Of a stretch of DNA of 64,000 nt, positions 34,146-44,229 are shown one piece after another. The notes beneath the pieces are model-generated. The model worked only from the letters and a program-made list of their open reading frames with translations. It was not told where the DNA came from and did no database searches. The translations under genes and the position numbers were made by a program. Numbering within the stretch: position 1 is the first letter of the stretch; the number at the start of each line of letters is the position of its first letter. The DNA is from JACCTU01 sp963809175 (GTDB lineage Bacteria; Actinomycetota; Thermoleophilia; Gaiellales; Gaiellaceae). Where the stretch lies: contig CAWEIK010000003.1 of the NCBI GenBank assembly GCA_963809175.1, positions 620,001 through 684,000 on the forward strand, written 5' to 3'.

Positions 34146-35426
34146 TTACTCGTGCAGCACGCCGAGCTCGGCGGGGTCAGGCGCTGCCGCCGAGACGATC
34201 GGGAGCGGCTCCGCCTCGAACTGAACGGGTCGCTCCGGGATCCCCCGAGCGAGCGCGTACGAAGCAACCGCGGCGACACCCGCGACGATCGCGGCCACGC
34301 CCCAGGCCCACCGCGAGCCGTAGGCGTCGGAGATGAAGCCGCCGGCGAGCATGCCGATGAAGACCGCGCTGTAGGTGACGCTCATCGCCAGCGTGAACGC
34401 GCGACCGCGCAGGTGGTCGGGCGTGCCCCGCTGGATGAGAAGGCTGTTCACGACGACCGCGATCCCGTTGCCGAGCCCGAAGGCAACGACGAAGACCACG
34501 GCGACCCAGACGTTCGGTGCGACCGCGGTCACGCCGAGCCCGACCGACATCAGCGCGATCGAGCCACCGTAGGCGACGGCGGTCCCGAAGCGGTGCGTCG
34601 CCCACGCCGCGCCGAAGCTGCCGAGAATCAGACCGAGCCCCGAGGCCGCCATCAGCAGCCCGAACCCGAAGTTGCCCGAGCCGAACGCAACCTTTGCGAG
34701 CTCGACCTCGGCGACGTCGGAGTTGCCGATCGCGAGCATCGCGAGGCTCCACCCGACGATGACCGTCAGCAGGGCGCGTGAGCGCCCCGCGAGCCTGAAG
34801 CCCTCGGCGAGGTCGCGCCAGTGACCCTCGCTCAACGCCTTCTCCGTCTGGAGCTTGCGCTCCGCAACCCGCATGATCAGCAGCGCGGAGCCGAGAAACG
34901 TGACCGCGTTGAACCAGTACGCGATGTCGGGCGTGGAAAACGAGAGCAGAACGCCGCCGAGAAGCGGGCCGAGCATCCAGGTGATGTTCTCGGCGGCCTG
35001 GAAGATGCCGTTCGCGTCCGCGAGCTGGTCGTCGTCCACGAGGTTCGGCAGCCCCGCATAGAGCGCCGGGCGGAAGAACCCGGTGGCGAACCCGGCCACG
35101 CCCGCAAGCGCGACGACCTGCGCCGGGCCGGTCGTGAAGGGCAGCGCGACGAAGACGGCGCACCGCAGCAGGTCGGACGCGATCATGAGCTTGCGCCGCG
35201 AGAACCGGTCGACCACCGACCCGAGCAGCAGCCCGATCACGATGATCGGCACGAAGTCCGCGACGAGGAGCGCCGCGACCCACTTGCCGGAGTGCGTGCG
35301 GTCCCAGACGTCGACCATCAGCGCCATCACGGCGAGCCGGCTGCCGAGCCCCGAGCCGACCCCCGCGAGGAAGAGCAGCCGAAAGTCGCGCGCGCGTCGG
35401 ATCAGGTCGAGCTGGCGGCCGGCCAC
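34146..35426 (-). CDS. MFS transporter (multidrug or siderophore exporter type)
   Basis: A 426-residue twelve-helix carrier starting at GTG 35426. The family loop after helix 2 is GSVVDRFSRRKLMIASDLLR, and the matching loop after helix 8 is ATHRFGTAVAYGG. The pattern of MFS_3/EntS-like exporters is seen in LLFLAGVGSGLGSRLAVMAL at the N-terminus. The C-terminal tail is Pro/Ala/Glu-rich. It lies 12 bases upstream of meaB on the same strand and is likely co-transcribed. The substrate cannot be predicted. Confidence 0.9.
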   Translation of the reverse strand: MAGRQLDLIRRARDFRLLFLAGVGSGLGSRLAVMALMVDVWDRTHSGKWVAALLVADFVPIIVIGLLLGSVVDRFSRRKLMIASDLLRCAVFVALPFTTGPAQVVALAGVAGFATGFFRPALYAGLPNLVDDDQLADANGIFQAAENITWMLGPLLGGVLLSFSTPDIAYWFNAVTFLGSALLIMRVAERKLQTEKALSEGHWRDLAEGFRLAGRSRALLTVIVGWSLAMLAIGNSDVAEVELAKVAFGSGNFGFGLLMAASGLGLILGSFGAAWATHRFGTAVAYGGSIALMSVGLGVTAVAPNVWVAVVFVVAFGLGNGIAVVVNSLLIQRGTPDHLRGRAFTLAMSVTYSAVFIGMLAGGFISDAYGSRWAWGVAAIVAGVAAVASYALARGIPERPVQFEAEPLPIVSAAAPDPAELGVLHE

Positions 35427-35476
35427 TCACTCACGCTAACAGGCGTCAACGGGGCGGCCACCCCCGGCAGAGGGGA

Positions 35477-36608
35477 CTAGGACTTGGCGGCGGTGCGGAC
35501 GCGGCCGAGCGCCTCGTCCAGCGCAGCGTTGTCCTCCGGGGACCCGACCGTCACGCGGATCGCGCTCGGAGCGCCGAAGCCGTGCAGCGGGCGCACGATC
35601 ACGCCGGCGCGGAGCAGCGCCTCGAACAGCGGGCGCGAGTCCTCCTCCCCGCTCTCGGCGTAGACGAAGTTCGCGACCGCAGGCAGGCACGCGAGGCCGT
35701 GGCGCTCGAGGATCTCGACGACGCGTGGCCGCTCGAGCGCGTTGACCCGACGGCGCCGTGCGACCTCTGCGTCGGTCGTCGAGGCTTGCGACCGCGGCGA
35801 CCTGGGCTTGGGTGTTGAGGTCGAACGCGCGGCGGACCTTCGCGATCGCCGCCACGACCGAGCTGCCCCCCACGCCCCACCCGACGCGCAGGCCGGCGAG
35901 CCCGTAGATCTTCGAGAACGTCCGCACGACGAGCAAGCGGTGGCCCCGCCGGAAGTACTCCTCGATCCCGTCCGCGTAGCCGGGGTCGTCGATGTACTCG
36001 AGGTACGCCTGGTCGAGGACGGTCAGCACGTGCTCGGGCACGCGGTCGAAGTACGCGTCGAGCTCGGCGCGGGTGTTCGTCGTGCCGGTCGGGTTGTTCG
36101 GGTGGCACACGTACACCACCTTGGTGCGCGGCGTGATCGCAGCGAGCATCGCGTCGAGGTCGTAGCGACCGTCCGAGAGCGGAACGCGCACCGGCGTCGC
36201 TCCGAGCTTCGCTGCGTCGATCACGTAGCTCGGGAACGAGGGCCAGCCGCACACGACCTCGTCGCCCGAGTCGAGGAACGCCTGGGAGACGCAGTCGATC
36301 ACGCCGTCGGCACCGGCGCCGACCGCGACCTCCTCGAAGGCGACGTCGTTCCGCTCCGCGAGGGCAGCGCGCAGCCGGTAGGCGCCGCCGTCGGGGTACC
36401 GGTTGAGCTCGCCGACGGCGCGCTCCATCGCTTCGAGCGCTGCCGGGAACGGCGGGAACGGCCCCTCGTTCGAGGCGAGCTTCACGACCCGGTCGAGGCC
36501 GAGCTCGCGTTGGACCTCTTCGACCGGCTTGCCGGGCTCGTACGGCGTCAGCCCCGCGACTGCGGGGGTGACGAAGTCGTCGGGGATCTCCGCCGGGCCG
36601 TCTGGCAC
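35477..36608 (-). CDS. hisC: Histidinol-phosphate aminotransferase, frameshifted in this sequence
   Basis: A class I/II PLP aminotransferase of about 376 residues. GTG 36608 begins a frame with LTPYEPGKPVEEVQRELGLD, KLASNEGPFPPFP, NRYPDGGAYRLRAALAE, HPNNPTGTTNT and the PLP-lysine segment VRTFSKIYGLAGLRVGWG. It breaks near 35784, where removal of one C joins DD to AEVARRRRVNALER. The C-terminal part has ANFVYAESGEEDSRPLFEAL and GAPSAIRVTVGSPEDN. The motif set matches HisC, although related enzymes use phenylalanine or other substrates. No other his genes lie nearby. Confidence 0.87.
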
Positions 36609-36618
36609 GGCGGCAACT

Positions 36619-36837
36619 CTACTCCGGGCCCGGCGAGTCCCCGTCGTCGGCGGCGGTCTTGTGCCGCCAGAAGAAGGCGATCGCTCCTGCCGCCGCGAGC
36701 AGCGTGAGGATCAGGCGCTTCCACCGCTTGCCTTCCTCGACCTGCGCGGCAGAGCGAGCCTTGTGTGCCGCGACCTGCTTCGCGGCCGTCCAGGTCGCCC
36801 AGCCGAGCATGGCATTGCGTCTGTTGACGATGCTCAT
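36619..36837 (-). CDS. Small single-pass membrane protein
   Basis: A 72-residue protein from ATG 36837. A basic amphipathic start (VNRRNAMLGWATWTAAKQVA) leads to one transmembrane helix (about 42-58, RLILTLLAAAGAIAFFW), then a short acidic tail. Such proteins are common in actinobacteria and unassigned. It is upstream of hisC on the same strand. Confidence 0.65.
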   Translation of the reverse strand: MSIVNRRNAMLGWATWTAAKQVAAHKARSAAQVEEGKRWKRLILTLLAAAGAIAFFWRHKTAADDGDSPGPE

Positions 36838-36883
36838 CCCGCCGAGCCTACCCTTGCCGCCCGTAACGCGAAACGCGACGATC

Positions 36884-38056
36884 TTACGGCCGGCCGCCGC
36901 CGCCCTTCTCCTGCTTGGGCTCGACCTTCTTCGCGCGCCCGGGCGGAACGGTCTTCTGCTTCGGCGCGCGATGCTCGGTCTTCTTCACCTGCCCGGGGGG
37001 AGTGGTCGCCCTGGCGTTCCCGGCGGGGGTGGCCACCAGCTTCCTGGCCTGTCCGGGCGGGACTGCCTTCCGCTGCCCCGGGGCGGAGGCACGACCACGG
37101 AGCTCGCGCGCCTTCTTCGCCTCGGCCGTCGCCGCGCGAGGCTTGGCGGCAGGCGGAAGCACGACCCCGACGATGGGCGCGGCGGGCTTGGCCGCGACCG
37201 TCGTCGCGGGCACGGCCGCGTCGGGTTGCCGAGCAGGCTTGGTGAGCTCTTTCGCGCCCTCGTACCCGACCCCGGTGGCGACGACGCCGGCGGTGACGAA
37301 CGCAGCCGCCTTCAGGGCGACCCCGCCCCCGACCACCGCCCCGCCGCCCCCGAAGAGCGACGTGAGCGACGTGGGGATCGGCACGACCGCGAGGGCCTTG
37401 AAGGCTTGCTTGTGGGCACGCTGGCTCCGCGCGAGGCGCTCGCACTCCTTGCACTGCCGCAGGTGTGCGCGCAGCGCCGAACGATCGGCCCGTGAGAGCC
37501 TGCCGTCGGTCTGGCGCGAGATCGCGCGCTCGGCGTCTGCGCACGTCAGCGCTCCCTCGAGCTGCTCCCGCAGCGCGCGCCGCGCGCGGAAGAGCAGTGT
37601 CTCGACCGCGCTCACCGAGGTCTCGAGGATCTCGGCGATCTCGGCGTACGAGCGGCCCTCGAGCTCGCGCATCACGAGCGCTGCGCGCTGGTTGAACGCG
37701 AGGTATCCGAGCGCGCGCTGGATGTCCTCCGCGTTCGGCCCGCGGTCCTCCTCGGGCACGATCTCGCCGACCCGATCGTCGAACGTCACCTCGTCGGGGC
37801 GCCGCTGCGCCTGGCGGAAGCGCTGCCGACAGACGTTGTGGGCGATCGAGATCAGCCAGTTCTGCGCGTTCCGCGGGCGCTCGCCCCGCTGGTACGCGCG
37901 GTAGGCGTTCAGGAACGTCGTCTGCGCCACGTCCTCGGCGTCGGCGGGCTGCCGAAGGACCGCGAGCGCGTAGCGATAGACGTCGCCCACGTGCTTCCGG
38001 TAGATCCGCTCGAAGGAGCGGTCCGCGCGTAGCTGCTCCGCGAGGAGGGGCGTCAT
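36884..38056 (-). CDS. ECF-type sigma factor fused to zinc-finger and membrane segment (paralogue 1)
   Basis: A 390-residue protein. Residues about 1-165 are an ECF sigma factor: region 2 with RIYRKHVGDVYRYALAVLRQ and DVAQTTFLNAYRAYQRGERP, region 4 with YAEIAEILETSVSAVETLLF. Residues about 170-215 hold a putative zf-HC2 anti-sigma-type motif (HLRQCKEC). A hydrophobic Gly/Ala/Val-rich segment (about 240-265) could cross the membrane. A long Pro/Ala/Lys tail with repeated PPGQ motifs would lie outside. Fusion of sigma and zinc-finger regions suggests a self-inhibited or tethered regulator. It is a tandem paralogue of 38099-39283. Confidence 0.85.
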   Translation of the reverse strand: MTPLLAEQLRADRSFERIYRKHVGDVYRYALAVLRQPADAEDVAQTTFLNAYRAYQRGERPRNAQNWLISIAHNVCRQRFRQAQRRPDEVTFDDRVGEIVPEEDRGPNAEDIQRALGYLAFNQRAALVMRELEGRSYAEIAEILETSVSAVETLLFRARRALREQLEGALTCADAERAISRQTDGRLSRADRSALRAHLRQCKECERLARSQRAHKQAFKALAVVPIPTSLTSLFGGGGAVVGGGVALKAAAFVTAGVVATGVGYEGAKELTKPARQPDAAVPATTVAAKPAAPIVGVVLPPAAKPRAATAEAKKARELRGRASAPGQRKAVPPGQARKLVATPAGNARATTPPGQVKKTEHRAPKQKTVPPGRAKKVEPKQEKGGGGRP

Positions 38057-38079
38057 TACCTTCTGAGATCCCGCCGAGG

Positions 38080-38099
38080 GCCGAAACTTGCGTTTCGGC
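38080..38099 (-). terminator. Hairpin between the tandem sigma genes
   Basis: GCCGAAAC (38080-38087) pairs with GTTTCGGC (38092-38099) around TTGC, directly at the stop of the upstream paralogue. The start of the second gene is 24 bases later. No T-run follows, so partial attenuation between the two genes is possible. Confidence 0.45.
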
Positions 38100-39283
38100 T
38101 AGGGGAGCGGGATCGGGACGACGACCTTTGGGAGCTCCGACCGGCGGAGACCGGCGGCACGATCGGCGGCACGATCGGCGGCACGGTCGGCAGCCCGACC
38201 GACTTGACCGGGACCGCGGGGAGCGTCGGCAGCTCCAGGGTCTTGGGCTTGGCCGCCTCGGGGGCCGACGCGGCCTCGGAGGCCCCTGCGGCGACCACGG
38301 CCTCTGCGACCGACGGTGGAGACGGTCGGTGCGGCGGGACGCGTTGCCACACGAGCTCGGCGGGCAGGCGCTGCTTTGGGCCGTGCGGCGCTGGGCGTCT
38401 GGGTCGCGCGCGGCGTCGCCGTCGCTACCGGCCTGACCGAGACCAGCTGCGAACGCTCGGGCGCCGGCGAGGCGGAGACCGCGTCGGCCGCCTGCTGCGT
38501 CGTGCCGACCGCGACGATCCCGGCGGCGATCAGCGCAGCCGTCTTGACCGCGACACCGGTCCCGACGGCCGTACCTCCACCCCACGTGGCGAGCGATGCC
38601 GGCAGCGGCAGCGGTCCGAGGCTGCGCAGCGCGGTGCGGCGCGCGCGCTGTCGTCGTGCAAGCGACGCGCACTCGGAGCATTCGCGGAGGTGCGCGCGGA
38701 GGCCCGACCGCTCGTCCTTCGGCAGGCGTCCGTCGAGCTGGAGCGAGAGCGCACGCTCCGTCTCACCGCAGCTGAGCGTGCCCTCGAGCTGTTCGCGGAG
38801 CGCGCGGCGCGCACGAAAGAGCAGCGTCTCGACTGCGGAGGTCGACAGCTCGAGCACCTCGGCGATCTCCGCATACGTGCGTCCCTCCAGCTCGCGCATG
38901 ACGAGCGCGGCCCGCTGGTTGAACGAGAGCGCCCCGACCGCGCGAACGAGCTCTTGCACGTCGACGTCGCCACCCCCGACCGGAGTCGGCTCGACGAGTT
39001 GCTCCTCGAAGGCGACTTCCTGCGGACGGCGTCTCGCGTCGCGGATCCGCGTGCCGCACGTGTTGTGCGCGATCGTGATCAGCCACTTGCGCGGATGGCG
39101 CGGCCGGTCTCCGCGCTGGTACGCGCGGTACGCCTTCAGAAAGGTCGTCTGGGCGACGTCCTCGGCGTCGTCGCGGTTGCGCAGGATCATCAGCGCGTAC
39201 CGGTACACGTCCTGGACGTGCGAGCGGTACAGCCGCTCGAAGGCCTGCTCGCCTGACTGCCGGTGAACGAAGATTGCGGTCAT
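38099..39283 (-). CDS. ECF-type sigma factor fused to zinc-finger and membrane segment (paralogue 2), C-terminal frame doubtful
   Basis: A protein of about 394 residues from ATG 39283, similar along its length to paralogue 1. Region 2 has RLYRSHVQDVYRYALMILRN and DVAQTTFLKAYRAYQRGDRP, region 4 has YAEIAEVLELSTSAVETLLF, and the zinc motif is HLRECSEC. A hydrophobic segment (about 245-265) follows. Near 38310 the frame appears to shift: an alternative frame reads AEAVVAAGASEAASAPEAAK with a Pro-rich tail LPTVPPIVPPIVPPVS, more natural than the Arg-rich reading. It may return to LPKVVVPIPLP before the stop. The signal and partner are unknown. Confidence 0.8.
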   Translation of the reverse strand: MTAIFVHRQSGEQAFERLYRSHVQDVYRYALMILRNRDDAEDVAQTTFLKAYRAYQRGDRPRHPRKWLITIAHNTCGTRIRDARRRPQEVAFEEQLVEPTPVGGGDVDVQELVRAVGALSFNQRAALVMRELEGRTYAEIAEVLELSTSAVETLLFRARRALREQLEGTLSCGETERALSLQLDGRLPKDERSGLRAHLRECSECASLARRQRARRTALRSLGPLPLPASLATWGGGTAVGTGVAVKTAALIAAGIVAVGTTQQAADAVSASPAPERSQLVSVRPVATATPRATQTPSAARPKAAPARRARVATRPAAPTVSTVGRRGRGRRRGLRGRVGPRGGQAQDPGAADAPRGPGQVGRAADRAADRAADRAAGLRRSELPKVVVPIPLP

Positions 39284-39352
39284 CGCCCGTTGCCGAACTG
39301 ACAACGACCCAGTGCCCGCCCGGGATACGGCCTAACCCTCCCGGCGGCTTGT

Positions 39353-40759
39353 CTAGGCCCTTGCGGGGGCGCGCTTGCGGTTCGGCAGGTGGATCGCGCG
39401 GCCCAGAGCCACGAGGCCCGCTTCCTTGATCGCCTCGGAGAGCGTCGGGTGAGCGGTCATCCCATCCGCGACCGTCTCGACCGTCGCCTCCGCGTCGATC
39501 GCGACGACGCCTGCCTCGATCAGGTCGGTCACGTGCGGGCCGACCATGACCAACCCGAGCAGCTCGCCGTAGCGGGTCTCGTGGATCGACTTGACCCAGC
39601 CCACGGTCTCGTTCTGCATCACGGCGCGCGCGTTCGCGACCCACGGGAACTGCCCGACGGCGACGTCGTCGCCGTACTGCTCGCGCGCCTCGGCCTCGGT
39701 CAGGCCGACGCCCGCGATCTCGGGGTCGGTGTAGATCGGGCGCGGCACCGCGCGGTTGTCGACGACGGCGTCGTGGCCGCAGGCGTTCTCGGCCGCGACC
39801 TCGCCTTCGCGAAAGGCCGTGTGCGCGAGCTGCCAGTAGCCGGCGCAGTCGCCGACCGCGTAGATGTGCTCGACGGTCGTGCGGCGTCGCTCGTCGGCGG
39901 CGATTCCCTTGCGCTTGTCGAACTGGACGCCGATCTCCTCGAGCCCAAGGTTCTCGACCACCGGGCCGCGACCGACCGCCACGAGCATCAGGTCGGCCTG
40001 CAAGGTCTCGCCTTCGCCGAAGTGCACGGTCAGCTCGGAGCCGGAGTCCTCGACCTTCGTGCAGGTCTTGCCGAGCTGCAGCGTGATCCCGCGCTTCCCG
40101 AACTGCTTCGCGAGCTCCTTCGAAGCGTCCTCGTCCTCGATCGCGATCAGCTGCGGCAGCATCTCGATCACGGTCACCTCGCTGCCGAAGCGGTCGAGGA
40201 TCGAGGCGAACTCGACGCCGATGATCCCGCCGCCGAGGATCGCGATGCGCTTCGGCACCTCGGTCTGCGCGAGCAGCCCGGTCGAGTCGACGCAGCGCGG
40301 CGAGTCGAGGCCGTCGATCGGCGGGCGCAGCGGGAACGAGCCCGTCGCGATGATCGCCTGCTTGAAGGTGACGTCCTCGCCGCCCTCGACGGCGATCGTG
40401 TTCGCGTCCTTGAAGCGGCCGGTGCCCTTGACCCATTCGACGCCGTTCGCCTTGAAGAGCGACGCGACGCCGCCGGTCATCTGCTTGACGACCCCGTCCT
40501 TCCACTGGTTTGCCACCGTGATGTCGAGCTGCGGCTCGCCGACGTTGACGCCGAACTTGGCGAACGACTCGTGCGCCTCCTTCAGCGCGAACGCGGTCTG
40601 CACCCACGCCTTCGTCGGGATGCACCCGACGCGGAGGCAGGTTCCGCCGAGCTCGGGCTCCTTCTCGATGCAGACGGCCTTCGCGCCGAGCTGTGCCGCG
40701 CGGATCGCAGCGGTGTACCCGCCGGGGCCGCCTCCGAGAACTGCGACGTCACATTCCAC
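39353..40759 (-). CDS. lpdA: Dihydrolipoyl dehydrogenase
   Basis: A 468-residue flavoprotein that reoxidises dihydrolipoamide in 2-oxoacid dehydrogenase complexes. It has the FAD site VAVLGGGPGGYTAAIRAAQL, the redox disulfide GGTCLRVGCIPTK (Cys near 41 and 46), the NAD-binding IAILGGGIIGVEFASILDRF and the catalytic His in TAHPTLSEAI. The E1-E2 genes lie 3.5 kb upstream on the same strand, across lon and hxlR. It is the natural E3 for that operon, although it has its own position next to the HxlR regulator. Confidence 0.95.
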   Translation of the reverse strand: MECDVAVLGGGPGGYTAAIRAAQLGAKAVCIEKEPELGGTCLRVGCIPTKAWVQTAFALKEAHESFAKFGVNVGEPQLDITVANQWKDGVVKQMTGGVASLFKANGVEWVKGTGRFKDANTIAVEGGEDVTFKQAIIATGSFPLRPPIDGLDSPRCVDSTGLLAQTEVPKRIAILGGGIIGVEFASILDRFGSEVTVIEMLPQLIAIEDEDASKELAKQFGKRGITLQLGKTCTKVEDSGSELTVHFGEGETLQADLMLVAVGRGPVVENLGLEEIGVQFDKRKGIAADERRRTTVEHIYAVGDCAGYWQLAHTAFREGEVAAENACGHDAVVDNRAVPRPIYTDPEIAGVGLTEAEAREQYGDDVAVGQFPWVANARAVMQNETVGWVKSIHETRYGELLGLVMVGPHVTDLIEAGVVAIDAEATVETVADGMTAHPTLSEAIKEAGLVALGRAIHLPNRKRAPARA

Positions 40760-40780
40760 GGGCCGGATCGTATCGGCGGG

Positions 40781-41093
40781 TCAGCGCCCGCCGCAGAGGT
40801 CGCCGGCGCAGTGGTCGAGCGCGCGGACGAGGGCGCGGAGGCGGCGGCCCGCGTCGGTCAGGCGGTACTCGACGCGCGGCGGGCGGCCCTCGAGCACGAG
40901 CCGCTCGAGGATCCCCGCCTGCTCGAGCTCCTCGAGACGCTGCGCGAGCGTCTTCGGCGTGATGCCGACGATCGTGCGCTTGAACTCGTTGAACCGGATC
41001 GCGCCGCCGTGCGAGGCGTAGACGATCGCGAGCACCCAGCGGCGCCCGAGGAGGTCTGCCGCGCGGGCGACCTCCTCGGGCAGCGCCTGGGTG

Positions 41094-41110
<17 letters not shown>
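40781..41110 (-). CDS. HxlR-family transcriptional regulator
   Basis: A 109-residue winged-helix regulator. GTG 41110 overlaps the 3' end of lon by 17 bases. The HxlR pattern is clear: ADLLGRRWVLAIVYASHGGA, FNEFKRTIVGITPKTLAQRL, then EELEQAGILERLV and VEYRLTDAGRRLRALVRAL. Two Cys near the C-terminus (DHCAGDLCGG) could sense redox or reactive compounds, as in YodB-like members; this is inference. The regulated promoter may be that of lon, which carries a strong dyad. Confidence 0.88.
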
Positions 41111-43380
<2,270 letters not shown>

Positions 43381-43396
43381 GAAATCGCTCCTCGAC

Positions 43397-43423
43397 TAGT
43401 AGGTATGGAAAAGATACCTACTA
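43397..43423. promoter_or_regulatory. Perfect 10-bp inverted repeat in the lon promoter
   Basis: TAGTAGGTAT (43397-43406) and ATACCTACTA (43414-43423) form a perfect dyad with a 7-base spacer, 17 bases before the lon start. TAGTA/TACTA arms resemble DUF24/HxlR-type boxes such as the YodB site in reverse order. HxlR is encoded just after lon, so this may be its operator. A heat-shock repressor site is the alternative, but it does not match the CTTGAGT HAIR element. Confidence 0.65.
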
Positions 43424-43442
43424 CCCTGGAGGCTACGACGCG

Positions 43443-43892
43443 TCAGGCCAGCTCGGCCACCATCAGCAGGTCTCCGTCGCCCTGGACCGTGCGAAAGCCG
43501 CGGTTTTCGTAGAGGTGGACGGCGGGGTTCGTCTTCTCGACGGAGAGGCTGATCCGATCGAACCCGTCCTTCCGGGCCTGCTCGAGGAGGGCGTCGAGGA
43601 GCGAGGAGCCGATTCCCTTGCCCCGCCGCGAGGGCACGACGCCGATCGTCAGCTCGGGCGTCTCCGCATCGACGAAGCCGAAGCCGGGCTCGTGCTCGCT
43701 GTAGAGGCGGTACCAGGCCGCTCCCACCTCGTGGAAGTCGTCGAGCGCGATCAGGGCTCGGTCGCCGTCGCGGCCCCACGCGTTGACGTAGCGGGTGATC
43801 GGGAACTCGGTGTCGCGCGAGCGCCAGTAGTACGCGTGGCGGAGCATGTCGCGCAGGAAGCGCACGTCTTGCTGGCCGCCCTCCCGAATCAC
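43443..43892 (-). CDS. GNAT-family N-acetyltransferase
   Basis: A 149-residue GNAT enzyme from GTG 43892. The acetyl-CoA-binding motif A is visible as LTIGVVPSRRGKGIGSSLLD (about 81-100) with the R-x-x-G-x-G pattern. Motif B follows with ISLSVEKTNPAVHLYENRGF. The acceptor is unknown; amine or N-terminal acetylation is typical. It is the last gene of the E1-E2-VOC operon, one base after the VOC stop. Confidence 0.88.
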   Translation of the reverse strand: MIREGGQQDVRFLRDMLRHAYYWRSRDTEFPITRYVNAWGRDGDRALIALDDFHEVGAAWYRLYSEHEPGFGFVDAETPELTIGVVPSRRGKGIGSSLLDALLEQARKDGFDRISLSVEKTNPAVHLYENRGFRTVQGDGDLLMVAELA

Positions 43893-43893
43893 G

Positions 43894-44229
43894 TCATGCG
43901 TCCTTGGAGACGTCCTGGCCGAGCTCGACGCGGTTGCCGTCCGGGTCGACGACCTCGAGCAGGCGCATCTCGCCGTGCAGCTCGACCACGACCCCGACCT
44001 CGACGCCTTCCGCCCGCAGGCGCGCGGCTTCTTCCTTCACGTCGTCGACCTCGATGTGCGCGACTCCGCCCTGCTCCGGCTCGCCCGTCGTGAGCGCGAT
44101 CTCCATCCCGCTTCGCTCGAGCTTCGACCAGCCCTCGGTCGCGTCGAAGATCAGCTCGGTGAAGCCGAGCCGCTCGCGGTAGAACTGCCGCGACGCGTCG
44201 AGGTCGCGCACCGAGTACCAGACGGTCAC
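43894..44229 (-). CDS. VOC-family (glyoxalase/dioxygenase-fold) protein
   Basis: A 111-residue vicinal-oxygen-chelate protein. GTG 44229 overlaps the E2 stop by GTGA. Two beta-alpha-beta-beta-beta halves are visible. The first is VWYSVRDLDASRQFYRERLG with GMEIALTT. The second is GVAHIEVDDVKEEAARLRAE with MRLLEVVDPDGNRVELGQD. Potential metal ligands include His in AHIEV and Glu in RVELG. Function may be lyase, dioxygenase or resistance; no substrate is evident. Confidence 0.85.
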   Translation of the reverse strand: MTVWYSVRDLDASRQFYRERLGFTELIFDATEGWSKLERSGMEIALTTGEPEQGGVAHIEVDDVKEEAARLRAEGVEVGVVVELHGEMRLLEVVDPDGNRVELGQDVSKDA

